From Diadophis punctatus similis (lineage: Eukaryota > Chordata > Lepidosauria > Squamata > Dipsadidae): a stretch of 64,000 nt of DNA. Each line of letters starts with the position of its first letter. Position 1 is the stretch's first letter. A program made the translations under genes and the position numbers. The stretch lies in NCBI GenBank assembly GCA_023053685.1, contig JALIGW010000003.1:141440008-141504007 (forward strand), written 5' to 3'. This document shows positions 36,501 through 41,140 of the stretch, piece after piece. The notes beneath the pieces were generated by a model. The model searched no databases, was not told the origin of the DNA, and saw only the letters and a program-made list of their open reading frames with translations.

Positions 36501-38936
36501 CTGAAATAGATACTTTTACTCATAAATACAGTTCATCTGTGGAAAAGAAGACAAAGGCAAATTTTGCTGCTGTGATTTATAAAATAGAAATAAAAAATTA
36601 CTGATATGCATAAACCTCTCTCACTTATGTTCACCGTGTCCTCAGAGAACCATCAAAAGCTGCAATAACCTCTCGCATCAGAATCACACTTCAGTTTGCT
36701 TAACAACCATATTATTTGAGACAGGTTCTCTCATTCTTACAATGTTTTAGTATATTGCAATAATTGCAGCAGGCATTGAAGAAAGTGAGACTGGGAAAAA
36801 GGTGCATTTATAAAAATCAGTTAAAGGCCCAATCACAATGGACATGCCATTCTTTCTAGTTTTCAAAGACAATTGACAAAGCCCTACATAACTCTACTCT
36901 CGCCCAATTCCTAAAGTAAGTTGACCAACAGTTAATTAATATCACTGGGCTGAAATATACCACTGTTAGAAACAGAATTTCCTCATTAGTGTTACAAACC
37001 ATGCTAAATGCAAGACATTAGCATAGCATGCCATATCCCCTAGAGTTAAACACAGAATCATTTGGGCATCAGCTGAAATAACAAAAGGTAGAGATTCTTG
37101 CAGCTATTATGCACTAAAACCGAAAGATAAAAGGCATCTGTTGGACTGAAACTATCCAGATGACTAAACACCTATGGAGTGTGCAAATCAGTCTTTAGGC
37201 TGTCAACAAACTAGGTACTTTTGCTGGTTGGAAACTGATAAGCTATCTTTGACATCAGTAGATAAGCTCGTGTTTATCACGGAGAACTTTTTTTTTTCCT
37301 TTTTGAGCAGTACATCCAGCAGTAATAAAAGCTCTTACTCCAATCCATTCTTCAAGGCCTTGTAAACTTCCTCCATTCTTTCAGGCTGCGGCTCCTTAGC
37401 TGAGCTGTTACTTTTGTGCCCCAAATGGTGTGCTTTCTTCACTTTGGCTTGGGGTTTTTTGAGCGCAGGAGAATTCTCAATAAAGGAATTACATCTGCAA
37501 AATGAAAATGGGAAGAGTTTTGCCATGGAAACAAAAACATTACGTGTGGAATATTTTAATATTTTCTAAGCAGCATTTCCTAATGTTGCCAAGCAAAAAA
37601 ACATAATGTTGCCTGCCAGAGAAGTAAAAGGTGATGGGTTATGAAGCCATCAAGGCAATTGGCTAGTCAGCATCTGATATTTAGCTTGCTAATGAGTCCA
37701 GTGCTTTTATCATTCAATTTATTCATTTACTTAAATCTGCACTATGACCTTTTGCAAAGATTTAGTGAAAGTAACAACAAATTAAAATACACCATACATA
37801 TTCACTATAATGAAGAAGCTTGATGAGCAGCTATTATTTGCTTGGTCACTTACAACAGTAAGTGGCATCATGGACTTTAGTAGCCATTAGCCACTTTAAC
37901 TCATTTTCAGGCAAAATGTAAATTATTACAAAACAAAAACATGATCTCAATGACCTAAGCAACTTTGAATTTGCTTAGCCCCTTTGAATTAAACTTGTGC
38001 AGAGAAATTCCCTGGCAGCTTCAGCCAGCATCAAGTTTAATCCTTGCTGCAAAATGCAACCCTAAGAAAACAAAAATTTGTAATACTTCCATCCAAAAGA
38101 GCGAAAGAGTTTTAGTATTAGTGGACAATCACTTAAAAAGCACAGTACATGAAACACAGAATTAGAGGTAAACAAAACAAAACAAAAAAACAATATACAC
38201 GTCCTTCAAAAGACAGGACCAGCTGTAGGTTTGAAAATTGTTTAGGCAGATATCCTTGCAAAGTGGTGGACTGTAACAGGCTATAGCCATGTTTCTCGAT
38301 CTAATCATCATATATTTCCCTAATGCATACGTATCATTGTACAGAGCACTGTGGGGGATTTAATATGCTCAGTATTAAATAGAGAATGACATTTAATATG
38401 GAGATCTATTCAGATTAATGTACTCATCACCAAAGCCTTATGAAATATTGCTGTAAATGGTTACCTGGACCTACTGTATAACTAGGTGTAAAAAGAATCA
38501 AAATATTTAACAAAGCAAATAGTCTGACTCAGCCTTATGTTTTTATCTTTTAACTGATTGTGGAGGATGGGGAAGAAACTGTTTTCATTTCCAGCCCTCC
38601 TTTCCATTCCATCCTGTAGAGCTGATGGAAGCTTATTGGAGTAAAAGAGGAGATCAGGTCAAGTAGATAACCTTTTGACAAAGCTTGTCTAGTAGTTTTG
38701 ATCACAAACAGATTGTCAGATTTATAACAGAGGCAGAGATACCCCCTGAAATGAGAACAGATCTCCAGAGCTAAAGTGGTTGAGATATATGAGTTTTCCT
38801 TCAGTTTACAGCTTAACTTGGGAGATGATACTTGCCTGGATCGTCTTTCTTGAAGACCACTGAAACCAGCAAAGGACTGACTTCTAATGATCCCATTAGG
38901 GCCTCCTGGAGAGAATGAATGAGATCCTACTGACAT
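2902..38936 (-). CDS. RIPOR2: RIPOR2 (FAM65B), Rho-family-interacting cell polarization regulator 2; 21 coding exons
   Basis: Spliced CDS of 3033 nt (1010 residues) assembled from 21 minus-strand exons listed separately; every junction keeps frame and has GT-AG or, once, GC-AG borders. The family binds RhoA and restrains its activity, affects neutrophil and T-cell polarity and myoblast differentiation, and in mammals is needed in hair-cell stereocilia (linked to hearing loss). Visible layout: basic N-terminus with an RSQSFAG phospho-motif near residue 20 (a 14-3-3-like site); helical PL48 region about 87-210; conserved globular block about 211-360; acidic Ser/Thr-rich linker 360-600; C-terminal helical, HEAT/ARM-like repeats about 700-1010 ending EVATAF. 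Length is close to the remembered human protein (about 1068) minus a roughly 50-residue segment missing here (see 22574-22670). Identification rests on long recognisable stretches in almost every exon and is very secure; exact borders are manual. Confidence 0.96.
3153..3782. mobile_element. TA-flanked MITE, copy A (with internal 144-bp duplication)
   Basis: Terminal inverted repeats CCGTATTTTTCTGAGTATAA and its complement ending CCGAAAAATACGG, with TA at 3151-3152 and 3783-3784. Repeated terminal boxes of the form GTGCGTCTTATACTCCG occur near both ends. Non-autonomous: no transposase. TA target duplication suggests a Tc1/mariner-type mobiliser, but I do not assign a family name. Copies B-E are at 10645, 13948, 33773 and 60214. 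Positions 3373-3516 and 3517-3660 are a tandem duplication not present in copy D. Confidence 0.88.
4273..4363 (-). CDS. RIPOR2: RIPOR2 coding exon 20
   Basis: 91 nt, residues 948-977, reading [20 protein letters not shown] and then [11 protein letters not shown]. Acceptor TTCTATAG, donor G|GTAGGT. Enters in phase 0 and leaves one base of a glycine codon. Part of the C-terminal helical repeat region; very close to the mammalian sequence. Confidence 0.95.
4481..5068 (-). mobile_element. CR1 LINE 3'-end fragment, split by a hAT MITE
   Basis: On the plus strand the fragment begins AGAGTTGGAAGGGATCTTGA and resumes after the MITE as CATTCCAGACAAATGGCTGT, running to about 5068. This is the antisense of the CR1 3' end, and the same text appears at 27566-27990. 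The MITE at 4552-4970 with its 8-bp target duplication sits inside it, so the CR1 insertion is older. Confidence 0.9.
4552..4970. mobile_element. hAT-type MITE (CAGTGATGGCGAACC family)
   Basis: Starts CAGTGATGGCGAACCTTTT and ends with the near-complement GGTTCTTCATCACTG. Perfect 8-bp target duplication CCCTATGT at 4544-4551 and 4971-4978, the hallmark length for hAT elements. GC-rich interior with CpG-rich stretches (GTGCGCACGCG), no transposase. Relatives at 12387, 16322, 40214 and 42618. ORFs called inside it on both strands are not genes. Confidence 0.93.
5253..5358. mobile_element. hAT-type MITE (CAGGGGTGTCAAACTC family)
   Basis: 106-bp element with ends CGGGGTATCAAACTC and GAGTTTCACAGCCCTG, flanked by the perfect 8-bp duplication GTTTACAC (5245-5252 and 5359-5366). 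Contains a CA-rich stretch and a GGCCCGCGGGCC palindrome. The first base of the left end is mutated compared with the 25067 copy. Same family at 18319 and 25067. Confidence 0.9.
5549..5927. mobile_element. TA-flanked inverted-repeat element (CAGATAGTCCTC family)
   Basis: Left end CAGATAGTCCTCAACTTA and right end TAAGTCGAGGACTATCTG are inverted repeats, flanked by TA at 5547-5548 and 5928-5929. The body contains many short words such as AGTGACTTATGA and TTAACAA arranged symmetrically. It encodes nothing. Diverged or partial copies at 18502, 24870, 32826 and 49855. Probably an old non-autonomous DNA transposon; family name not assigned. Confidence 0.75.
6640..6812 (+). mobile_element. CR1/L3-type LINE 3'-end fragment
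   Basis: The stretch with TGTACACTAAGAGCATATGC and CACTTGGCCAATAAAGAATT directly precedes an (ATTCT)n array. In snakes a CR1/L3-type LINE with this kind of 3' end is known to be associated with AATAG-type microsatellites. The antisense of the same terminus is at 47548-47640. Left border approximate. Confidence 0.7.
6813..6897 (+). repeat. (ATTCT)n microsatellite, about 17 units
   Basis: 85 bp of near-perfect ATTCT repeats starting exactly at the end of the LINE 3' terminus at 6640-6812. The translated ORFs with repeated FYSIL words across 6721-7101 are products of this array and not genes. Confidence 0.97.
7405..7488 (-). CDS. RIPOR2: RIPOR2 coding exon 19
   Basis: 84 nt, residues 920-947: [20 protein letters not shown] followed by CLALKCLQ. 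Acceptor TTTTTCTTCCAG, donor CAG|GTAAAC. Phase 0 on both sides. Part of the C-terminal HEAT/ARM-like region and nearly identical to the mammalian segment. Confidence 0.95.
8007..8348. mobile_element. hAT-type MITE (CAGGGGTCAGCAACC family)
   Basis: 342 bp with ends CAGGGGTCAGCAACCCGCGG and GGTTGCCGACCCCTG, flanked by the perfect 8-bp duplication TCCTAGAG (7999-8006 and 8349-8356). The interior repeats GTGGCTCTTT near both ends and includes a partly duplicated GGAGACTCTATG block. No coding content. It is the only member of this family seen in the window. Confidence 0.93.
9178..9383 (-). CDS. RIPOR2: RIPOR2 coding exon 18
   Basis: 206 nt, residues 851-919, including [14 protein letters not shown] and ending ENKHFREK. 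Acceptor GTTTTAG, donor AAG|GTAAGT. Enters in phase 1 (completes an alanine codon), leaves in phase 0. The four-alanine tract AAAA is a modest local difference from mammals. Confidence 0.95.
9812..9970 (-). CDS. RIPOR2: RIPOR2 coding exon 17
   Basis: 159 nt, residues 798-850, with [20 protein letters not shown] and [16 protein letters not shown], both highly conserved in the family. Acceptor TTATATGCAG, donor AAG|GTAAGA. Phase 1 at both ends. Amphipathic helices fit the C-terminal repeat fold. Confidence 0.96.
10645..11148. mobile_element. TA-flanked MITE, copy B (diverged subfamily)
   Basis: Ends CCATATTTTTCGCACTATAA and CCGAAATATACGG, with TA at 10643-10644 and 11149-11150. The terminal boxes read CCGGACTATAAGACGCACC, so it is a sister subfamily of copies A, C, D and E. 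Interior is GC-rich, with imperfect inverted stretches around GGCGGCAATCCCCG and GGAATACCGCCGATC. ORFs at 10583-11172 on both strands derive from this element. Confidence 0.85.
11476..11628 (-). CDS. RIPOR2: RIPOR2 coding exon 16
   Basis: 153 nt, residues 747-797, reading [20 protein letters not shown] and on to EYPGLSET. Acceptor GCAATTCCAG, donor CAG|GTACAG. Phase 1 both ends. The SFWNKC and EYPGL words match mammalian RIPOR2. No ATG-initiated ORF covers it, so it is easily missed. Confidence 0.94.
11837..11898. mobile_element. hAT-type MITE, one half only
   Basis: CAATGTTTCTTAACCTCAGC followed by GACTTCAACTCCCAGAATTC resembles one arm of the 13412-13514 element. No opposite arm is present, so it is a truncated or decayed copy. 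Confidence 0.6.
12387..12770. mobile_element. hAT-type MITE inserted 10 bp inside a RIPOR2 donor site
   Basis: Starts CAGTGATGGCGAACCTTTTT and ends GGTTCGCCATCACGG, flanked by perfect 8-bp duplication GTCTATGC (12379-12386 and 12771-12778). GC-rich interior with ACATGCACGC words. The gene-proximal duplication ends 10 bp from the exon 15 border at 12789, so only GTGAGAAATA separates exon and insertion site. Confidence 0.93.
12789..12924 (-). CDS. RIPOR2: RIPOR2 coding exon 15
   Basis: 136 nt, residues 702-746 plus one base: [20 protein letters not shown], then [13 protein letters not shown] and a variable end. Acceptor TATTTTACCAG, donor AAG|GTGAGA. Enters phase 0, leaves one base of a glutamate codon. 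Donor lies next to the MITE at 12387-12770. Confidence 0.95.
13412..13514. mobile_element. hAT-type hairpin MITE (103 bp, complete)
   Basis: Ends CAGTGTTTCCCAACCTTGGC and GCCAAGGTTGGGAAACACTG are perfect inverted repeats, flanked by the 8-bp duplication ATCTACCT (13404-13411 and 13515-13522). Only a short unpaired centre containing GGGGAATTCTGGGAGTTG separates the arms. Confidence 0.95.
13588..13840 (-). mobile_element. tRNA-derived SINE remnant (GGTTTCTAGCCTGGTGC type)
   Basis: In minus orientation a tRNA-like head (GTGGTTAAAGCACCAGGCTA) is followed by TTCTAATCCCACC and a body reaching GGCGGGATATAAATG, then an AT-rich tail. The head recurs at 28903-29115 and 53810-53995. It is a different SINE family from the Sauria-type copies. 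Confidence 0.65.
13890..14590 (+). repeat. 43-bp tandem duplication, second copy split by a MITE
   Basis: Unit 1 is 13890-13932 (starts CTATGAAGTATATAAACTTA). Unit 2 is 13938-13947 plus 14556-14590 once the MITE at 13948-14555 and one TA are removed; the joined halves equal unit 1 exactly. The duplication therefore pre-dates the MITE. Confidence 0.93.
13948..14555. mobile_element. TA-flanked MITE, copy C, carrying a nested hairpin
   Basis: Ends CTGTATTTTTCGGAGTATAA and CCGAAAAATACGG with TA at 13946-13947 and 14556-14557. A hairpin with arms 13973-14005 and 14018-14050 (GTGGACTTCAACTCCCAGAA and complement) sits just inside the left end and resembles the hAT hairpin MITE arms at 14877-14997. 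The right part keeps the doubled GTGCGTCTTATACTCC box. Confidence 0.88.
14877..14997. mobile_element. hAT-type long-hairpin MITE (121 bp)
   Basis: Almost the whole element is a palindrome: left arm CAGGGGTGGGGAACTATGGC and on through GACTTGTGGACTTCAACTCC, right arm its complement ending CCCCACTTCTG. Perfect 8-bp duplication GCATGGAG (14869-14876 and 14998-15005). Transcribed as part of RIPOR2 pre-mRNA it could fold into a stable stem. Confidence 0.95.
15295..15463 (-). CDS. RIPOR2: RIPOR2 coding exon 14 (tandem acceptors)
   Basis: 169 nt, residues 645-701: [20 protein letters not shown], then [20 protein letters not shown] and on to CTQLIQ. This block is almost identical to mammals. Donor CAG|GTATCC. 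I chose the acceptor CTTGAACAG because it gives the same spacing as mammals; a second AG nine bases upstream (CCTCCCAG) would add three residues in frame. Confidence 0.95.
16140..17390 (+). mobile_element. Decayed L2/CR1-clade LINE reverse-transcriptase fragment
   Basis: Broken frames read words such as [21 protein letters not shown] and [20 protein letters not shown], matching SPILFNIYMKPLGE, YADDTQL and NALYMGLPLKSIRRLQLVQN of the younger copy at 50490-52727. Many stops and frameshifts. Interrupted by the hAT MITE at 16322-16716. It lies antisense to RIPOR2. Confidence 0.8.
16322..16716. mobile_element. hAT-type MITE nested in a LINE
   Basis: Starts CAGTGATGGTGAACCTTTTG and ends GGTTCGCCATCACTG; perfect 8-bp duplication GCATAGGG (16314-16321 and 16717-16724). 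Same family as 4552-4970. Its removal rejoins the LINE reading at a codon-level match to the related RT. Confidence 0.94.
17708..17889 (-). CDS. RIPOR2: RIPOR2 coding exon 13
   Basis: 182 nt, residues 585-644 plus two bases. Contains [20 protein letters not shown], then [12 protein letters not shown] and [12 protein letters not shown]. Acceptor GCTCTTGCAG, donor CAG|GTAAGA. Serine-rich start and acidic centre; the [13 protein letters not shown] core is strongly conserved with mammals and is also present in RIPOR1. Confidence 0.95.
18319..18424. mobile_element. hAT-type MITE (CAGGGGTGTCAAACTC family), diverged
   Basis: 106 bp with ends CAGGGATGTGAATCTTGC and GCATCTGACCCTG, flanked by the perfect 8-bp duplication GGTTAGAT (18311-18318 and 18425-18432). 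Interior GTCACGGCGTCATCATGTGA resembles the 25067-25193 copy. Confidence 0.88.
18502..18810. mobile_element. Diverged copy of the CAGATAGTCCTC-type element
   Basis: Left end CAGGTAGTCCTTGGGTTA and words AAGTGACTT-like and GTCATGTGACTGTAGAGATG inside recall 5549-5927. Right end near CAGTCGTAAGTCCCCC is eroded, so the right border is approximate. It contains a CT-rich tract (18597-18616). Confidence 0.5.
18850..21150. other. RIPOR2 intron 12 (5'-distal part), no recognisable element
   Basis: AT-rich intronic DNA. The only simple features are a compound CA/GT stretch at 19207-19243 and (A)n runs. I see no coding homology; ORF 20248-20499 is not conserved-looking. Confidence 0.5.
21160..21834 (-). 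CDS. RIPOR2: RIPOR2 coding exon 12 (large linker exon)
   Basis: 675 nt, residues 360-584, phase 0 both ends. Begins [11 protein letters not shown] and ends with [16 protein letters not shown]. The middle (about 370-490) is acidic and Ser/Thr-rich and poorly conserved; then [20 protein letters not shown] and [20 protein letters not shown] match mammals closely. Likely a disordered phospho-regulated linker followed by a helix. Acceptor TATATTTGCAG, donor AAA|GTAAGT. Confidence 0.96.
22574..22670 (-). pseudogene. RIPOR2: RIPOR2 cassette exon, frame-incompatible (decaying or incomplete)
   Basis: 97 nt. From acceptor AACTTCAAG it reads [20 protein letters not shown] then [13 protein letters not shown], clearly homologous to the mammalian segment between TFKDHSFF and SNLPDD. 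The best donor (TTTA|GTGCAA) leaves phase 1, while exon 12 starts in phase 0; reading on reaches a stop four codons later. I could not find an exon for the remaining mammalian part of the segment in 21835-22560. Flanking exons 11 and 12 join in frame without it. Either a short partner exon escaped me or the cassette is dying in this lineage. Confidence 0.7.
23099..23228 (-). CDS. RIPOR2: RIPOR2 coding exon 11
   Basis: 130 nt, residues 316-359: [20 protein letters not shown] then [19 protein letters not shown] and QSFF. Acceptor ACTTTTGCAG, donor TTT|GTAAGT. The [14 protein letters not shown] stretch holds likely Ser/Thr phosphorylation sites, conserved with mammals and RIPOR1. Confidence 0.96.
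23613..23761 (-). CDS. RIPOR2: RIPOR2 coding exon 10
   Basis: 149 nt, residues 267-315 plus two bases: [49 protein letters not shown]. One of the best-conserved parts of the family (shared with RIPOR1), with beta-strand-like alternation. Acceptor ATTCCAAAG, donor CA|GTAAGT. Together with exon 11 the split codon gives histidine where I recall tyrosine in mammals. Confidence 0.96.
24870..25058. mobile_element. Fragment of the CAGATAGTCCTC-type element
   Basis: Words GATGGTCACTTATGGGGACT, TTACAATGGCTACTTAATGA, CTCAATTATGGACATAATTG and GATTATCTGTA resemble scrambled or eroded parts of 5549-5927. Boundaries and identity are uncertain. The hAT MITE at 25067 inserted at its right end. Confidence 0.4.
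25067..25193. mobile_element. hAT-type MITE (CAGGGGTGTCAAACTC family)
   Basis: Starts CAGGGGTGTCAAACTTGCGG and ends GCAAGTTTGACACCCCGG; perfect 8-bp duplication GTATAGAA (25059-25066 and 25194-25201). 127 bp, interior with GACGTCA-like words (GTCATGTGATGACAATGTGA). Best-preserved member of its family here. Confidence 0.95.
25867..25992 (-). CDS. RIPOR2: RIPOR2 coding exon 9
   Basis: 126 nt, residues 225-266, phase 0 both ends: [20 protein letters not shown] then [20 protein letters not shown] and IK. Acceptor TGTTTTCACAG, donor AAG|GTATTG. Aromatic and basic core is near-identical to mammals. Confidence 0.96.
26268..26345 (+). repeat. (AAAT)n microsatellite, probably a SINE tail
   Basis: About 78 bp of AAAT repeats preceded by AAATCTCAT, the same word that precedes the (AAAT)n tail of the SINE at 52957-53281. 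Likely the surviving 3' tip of a SINE. Confidence 0.9.
26847..26890 (-). CDS. RIPOR2: RIPOR2 coding exon 8 (44 nt)
   Basis: Residues 210-224: completes glycine 210, then [14 protein letters not shown], identical in the word-level to mammals. Acceptor GGCTTCTAG, donor GAG|GTAAAG. Enters in phase 1, leaves phase 0. Confidence 0.95.
27508..27565 (+). repeat. (AAT/AAC)n microsatellite at a CR1 3' end
   Basis: TAATAATAC repeats grade into ACAACAACA repeats and stop exactly where the CR1 3' terminus begins at 27566. Consistent with expansion of the LINE's 3' tail repeats. Confidence 0.9.
27566..27990 (-). mobile_element. CR1 LINE 3' end with ORF2 C-terminus
   Basis: Minus strand encodes the CR1 ORF2 tail, including [20 protein letters not shown] and [20 protein letters not shown], followed by the terminus AGGTCCCTTCCAACTCT. 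Frame is intact over 115 codons, so it is not very old. Same orientation as RIPOR2 and wholly intronic. Confidence 0.92.
28903..29115 (-). mobile_element. tRNA-derived SINE remnant
   Basis: Plus-strand words GTGACTGGCCCAAGATCACC, GCAGGACTAGAACTTATGG and TTCTAGCCTGGTGCTTTAGA match the antisense head and body of the 13588-13840 family; GGTGCCTTCAAGTCAATTTT at the left is its other end. Diverged. Confidence 0.6.
29120..30380. other. RIPOR2 intron 7, part: unassigned retro-like and GC-rich stretches
   Basis: 29745-30070 holds an 80-codon open frame with [20 protein letters not shown], which reads like a decayed LINE coding piece, but I cannot place it. 30195-30315 is a GC- and CpG-rich block (GCGCGTGCGACCCC) resembling hAT MITE interiors, with no clear ends or target duplication. 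Confidence 0.3.
30388..30451 (-). CDS. RIPOR2: RIPOR2 coding exon 7 (64 nt)
   Basis: Residues 189-209 plus one base: [21 protein letters not shown]. Acceptor CCTATACAG, donor AAAG|GTAATT. Charged helical segment of the PL48 region; matches mammalian NMCTIEVELENLLGEF-like text. Confidence 0.95.
31630..31779 (-). CDS. RIPOR2: RIPOR2 coding exon 6
   Basis: 150 nt, residues 139-188, phase 0 both ends: [50 protein letters not shown]. Acceptor CCTATCAG, donor GAG|GTATAA. Long amphipathic helix of the Rho-binding N-terminal region; near-identical to mammals. Confidence 0.96.
32826..32945. mobile_element. Fragment of the CAGATAGTCCTC-type element
   Basis: TACAGGAGGTCCTTGACCTA at the left end followed by GTTGCTTAGTGTCCATTTGA and GTTATGATGG resembles one end of 5549-5927; the other end is missing. 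Confidence 0.55.
33773..34156. mobile_element. TA-flanked MITE, copy D
   Basis: Ends CTGTATTTTTCAGAGTATAA and CCGAAAAATACGG, TA at 33771-33772 and 34157-34158. 384 bp; shares interior words AAAATAATGTGCTGAAGCTG and CTAGCCAGATGAATACCTGG with copies A and E but has a single copy of the segment that is duplicated in A. Confidence 0.9.
34880..34933 (-). CDS. RIPOR2: RIPOR2 coding exon 5 (54 nt)
   Basis: Residues 121-138: [18 protein letters not shown]. Acceptor TATTTTTCAG, donor AAG|GTAATT. Phase 0 both ends. Matches mammalian QIKTIERYMRRLEFHISK apart from conservative changes. Confidence 0.96.
35410..35480. mobile_element. Old hAT-like repeat fragment
   Basis: CCAGCTTTTAATGTGTTGGG and ACTACAACATCCACAATTTC resemble the ACTTCAACTCCCAGAATTC arm found in the hairpin MITEs. 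Single arm, no target duplication seen. Confidence 0.4.
35550..35573 (-). CDS. RIPOR2: RIPOR2 coding exon 4 (24-nt microexon)
   Basis: Residues 113-120, GVLYELDK, phase 0 both ends. Acceptor TTTATTTCAG, donor AAG|GTAAGT. The mammalian text GVLYDLDK lies between exon 3 (NSRL) and exon 5 (QMK), which confirms the call. It could be skipped without a frame change. Confidence 0.94.
36304..36382 (-). CDS. RIPOR2: RIPOR2 coding exon 3
   Basis: 79 nt, residues 86-112: [26 protein letters not shown]. Acceptor TCTTTACAG, donor CTG|GTATGC. Start of the helical region; completes an aspartate codon begun in exon 2. Confidence 0.96.
37339..37494 (-). CDS. RIPOR2: RIPOR2 coding exon 2
   Basis: 156 nt, residues 34-85 plus two bases: [51 protein letters not shown]. 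Acceptor CATTTTGCAG, donor GA|GTAAGA. Basic, lysine-rich and probably flexible up to the [11 protein letters not shown] helix. Uses the acceptor of the GC-AG intron. Confidence 0.96.
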
Positions 38937-38962
38937 GATTTCTGGGGATCGTGAAGGTATTT
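38836..38962 (-). CDS. RIPOR2: RIPOR2 first coding exon (start codon exon)
   Basis: ATG at 38936-38934, with A at -3, opens [20 protein letters not shown] then [14 protein letters not shown], matching the mammalian start [15 protein letters not shown]. Exon extends to an acceptor TATCTTCCAG at 38963; those 26 nt are open in frame (IPSRSPEI) so an upstream start in another isoform is possible. The donor is CAG|GCAAGT, a GC donor: no GT nearby keeps frame with exon 2. RSQSFAG is a likely phospho-dependent 14-3-3 site. Confidence 0.95.
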
Positions 38963-40210
38963 CTGGAAGATATAACAGTAAGAATGTCAGCCAAAATGGT
39001 AAGGTACAAGTTGGTTTAAATAAAGTCCTAACAACCTCTAATAAAAAAAAAAGATATAATATTCATGCAATTTAATAATAATTGTTAGGGCTTGATACTG
39101 TATTCAAGTCGCTGAACATTGACAATATAGTACAGTATATGCTGTAGACCATAGTCTATTTCAGCCTGGAGACAAAAAATGTTTTTGTATTAATAGGTGA
39201 AAATATATCATTTTATTTATGTGGATTAACAAGTTCAGTTGTTCAATAGCATTTGTATTAATGGCATATCCAATCACTGCTAGAATCAAAGCTCATATAT
39301 TATTAGACAAAGAAACCATAAACTAGAAATTCAAACTTGACAGATTATTTTGCTTAAGAATCTTTACATCCATTAAAAATAAAACAAACTACCCTAAACA
39401 AAATTAGGGTAAAACGTAGGCTTAGGAGCTAAATTGAGAACCATATGGAATTATATAACAGGAATTCTTGTCCACAGATATTAAGAAAGCAGAATCTTTT
39501 TTTCTTTTTTAGAAACTTAGAACTATGAGATTAAAATTAAATATTGACTTTCAGTAATTATTTACATGCTTACTTAGAAGAAAATAATCACGGTAAGTAT
39601 ATATAGGACTATGACATTAGCAAACTATAAAACATTTTAACTTCTTGAAAGTGCTGAGAAAGGAACCTAATTATATAGTTGCCGAGGGAAAAAAATACAG
39701 AGAGAATTTACAAAAGTTAAAAGAACATTATAGAATTCCTAAACAACAATTGATAACTAACTCCTATTTAATACAAAATTTATATTAATCTCATGAACAA
39801 AATCAGACAAGAACTCTTTCCGTGCAATATATCTACACGTCTAAACAGAGGCTTTGAAAGAAAAAGCAAACCACTCCTTAGTCCTGGAAAGAGGTCAGAG
39901 GCATCTGCAGGGGCATGACGGAAAAAAATTAAGACGGCTTAAGCAACCATGCAATCAAAACCCAGCCCTTATTTCATGTACATCTCATGCATGAAGAAAA
40001 GGCAGAGCTTTGCTCATGCCTGCCATTTTGATAACTGAGATGGAATTCTAATGATTCCTATATTACTAACGATTGTTGCGAACGACAGAGATCCAGCCCT
40101 AATTGGCTCTGCCTGGAGTAGAAGATGATAGTATTTTAATAATACAAAGAAATCATGGAGAAATATCCTTATGATGATTCTGCTACTCTAGGGCTCCTAA
40201 AAACCACCTA
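38963..40210. other. Upstream RIPOR2 sequence, no recognisable element
   Basis: AT-rich; no conserved ORF or repeat family that I recognise. Confidence 0.5.
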
Positions 40211-40213
40211 GAC

Positions 40214-40755
40214 CTGTGATGGCGAACCTGTGGCACGTGGAGCCATATCTGAGGGCACGAGAGGCGTTGCCCTATGTCAGCTCCAGCGCGCATGTGCGCG
40301 CTGGCCAGCTGATTTCCAACCTTCCGGAGAACTGCGGGAAGGTCGTTTTCGCCTTCCCCAGGCTTCAGGAAAGCCTCCAGAACCCGTGGATAGTGAAAAA
40401 TGGACCCAACAGGCCGACCGGAAGTTCAGAAACAAACTTCTGGTTGGGCCACTGGGCCATTTTTTGCCATCCACAGGCTCTGGAGGCTTTCCCGAAGCTT
40501 TTAGAAGGCGAAAATGATCTCCTCCCACCTTCCGGAAGCCCCAAAATCAGCTGGAATCTATTTTTCACCATTCACAGGCTCCGGCGGCTCCAGTGAGCCC
40601 TGTGCGCATGTGTGTGTGGGGCAGCATGTGGCGTTGTGCATGCATGCATGCATGGGGGGAGGGCATTGCATTATGAGTGTGGGCACACATGCACATGCTA
40701 TCATCCGTGCACGTGTCCTTTTGGCACCCGAGCATAAAAAGGTTTGCCATCACTA
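40214..40755. mobile_element. hAT-type MITE (CAGTGATGGCGAACC family), degraded ends
   Basis: Ends CTGTGATGGCGAACCTGTGG and AAAAGGTTTGCCATCACTA. Flanks ACCTAGAC and ATCTAGAG match at 6 of 8 positions. Interior has tandem CATG words (GTGCATGCATGCATGCATGG). About 540 bp. ORFs inside it on both strands are not genes. Confidence 0.82.
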
Positions 40756-40934
40756 ATCTAGAGGGCTATGTTTGTGTCAGAGCAACATGAAAGATGCTAC
40801 ATAGATTACCACCCACCTGTTTCTGCACAAGGGGTGGTGTATAGATAATTCTTCAATTAACAGCAGAGATGTAATGGGATTTTATAGATAGAAAATGAAA
40901 TAAAATCTTGAAATACTTAATGTACACAGTACCT

Positions 40935-41140
40935 CAGTGATGGGCTGCTGCCGGTTCAGACCGGTTCAGACGAACTGGTAGTTCTGACCAGCAGTTGGCA
41001 CTATTACGTCCTATATAATCGCCAGTTTTTCGATGCCGCGCGCATGCGCGGAAGGAGCACATGCAAGCGAAATGAGTGTGCGTGCTCACATTTTCGGTTC
41101 TGGGTGAACCGGTTGTTACAGTATGTGATGCCCACCTCTG
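40935..41140. mobile_element. hAT-type MITE (CAGTGATGGGCTGC type)
   Basis: Starts CAGTGATGGGCTGCTGCCGG and ends GTATGTGATGCCCACCTCTG. Flanks CAGTACCT (40927-40934) and CAGTACTT (41141-41148) match at 7 of 8. Interior contains GCGCGCATGCGCGG and GGTGAACCGGTT. Related in style to 43057 and 49114. Confidence 0.82.

Noticed and set aside
38550..38835. Continuation of the first-exon ORF past RRSRQ
   Set aside because: This is read-through into the intron at the GC donor; the residues no longer resemble RIPOR2.
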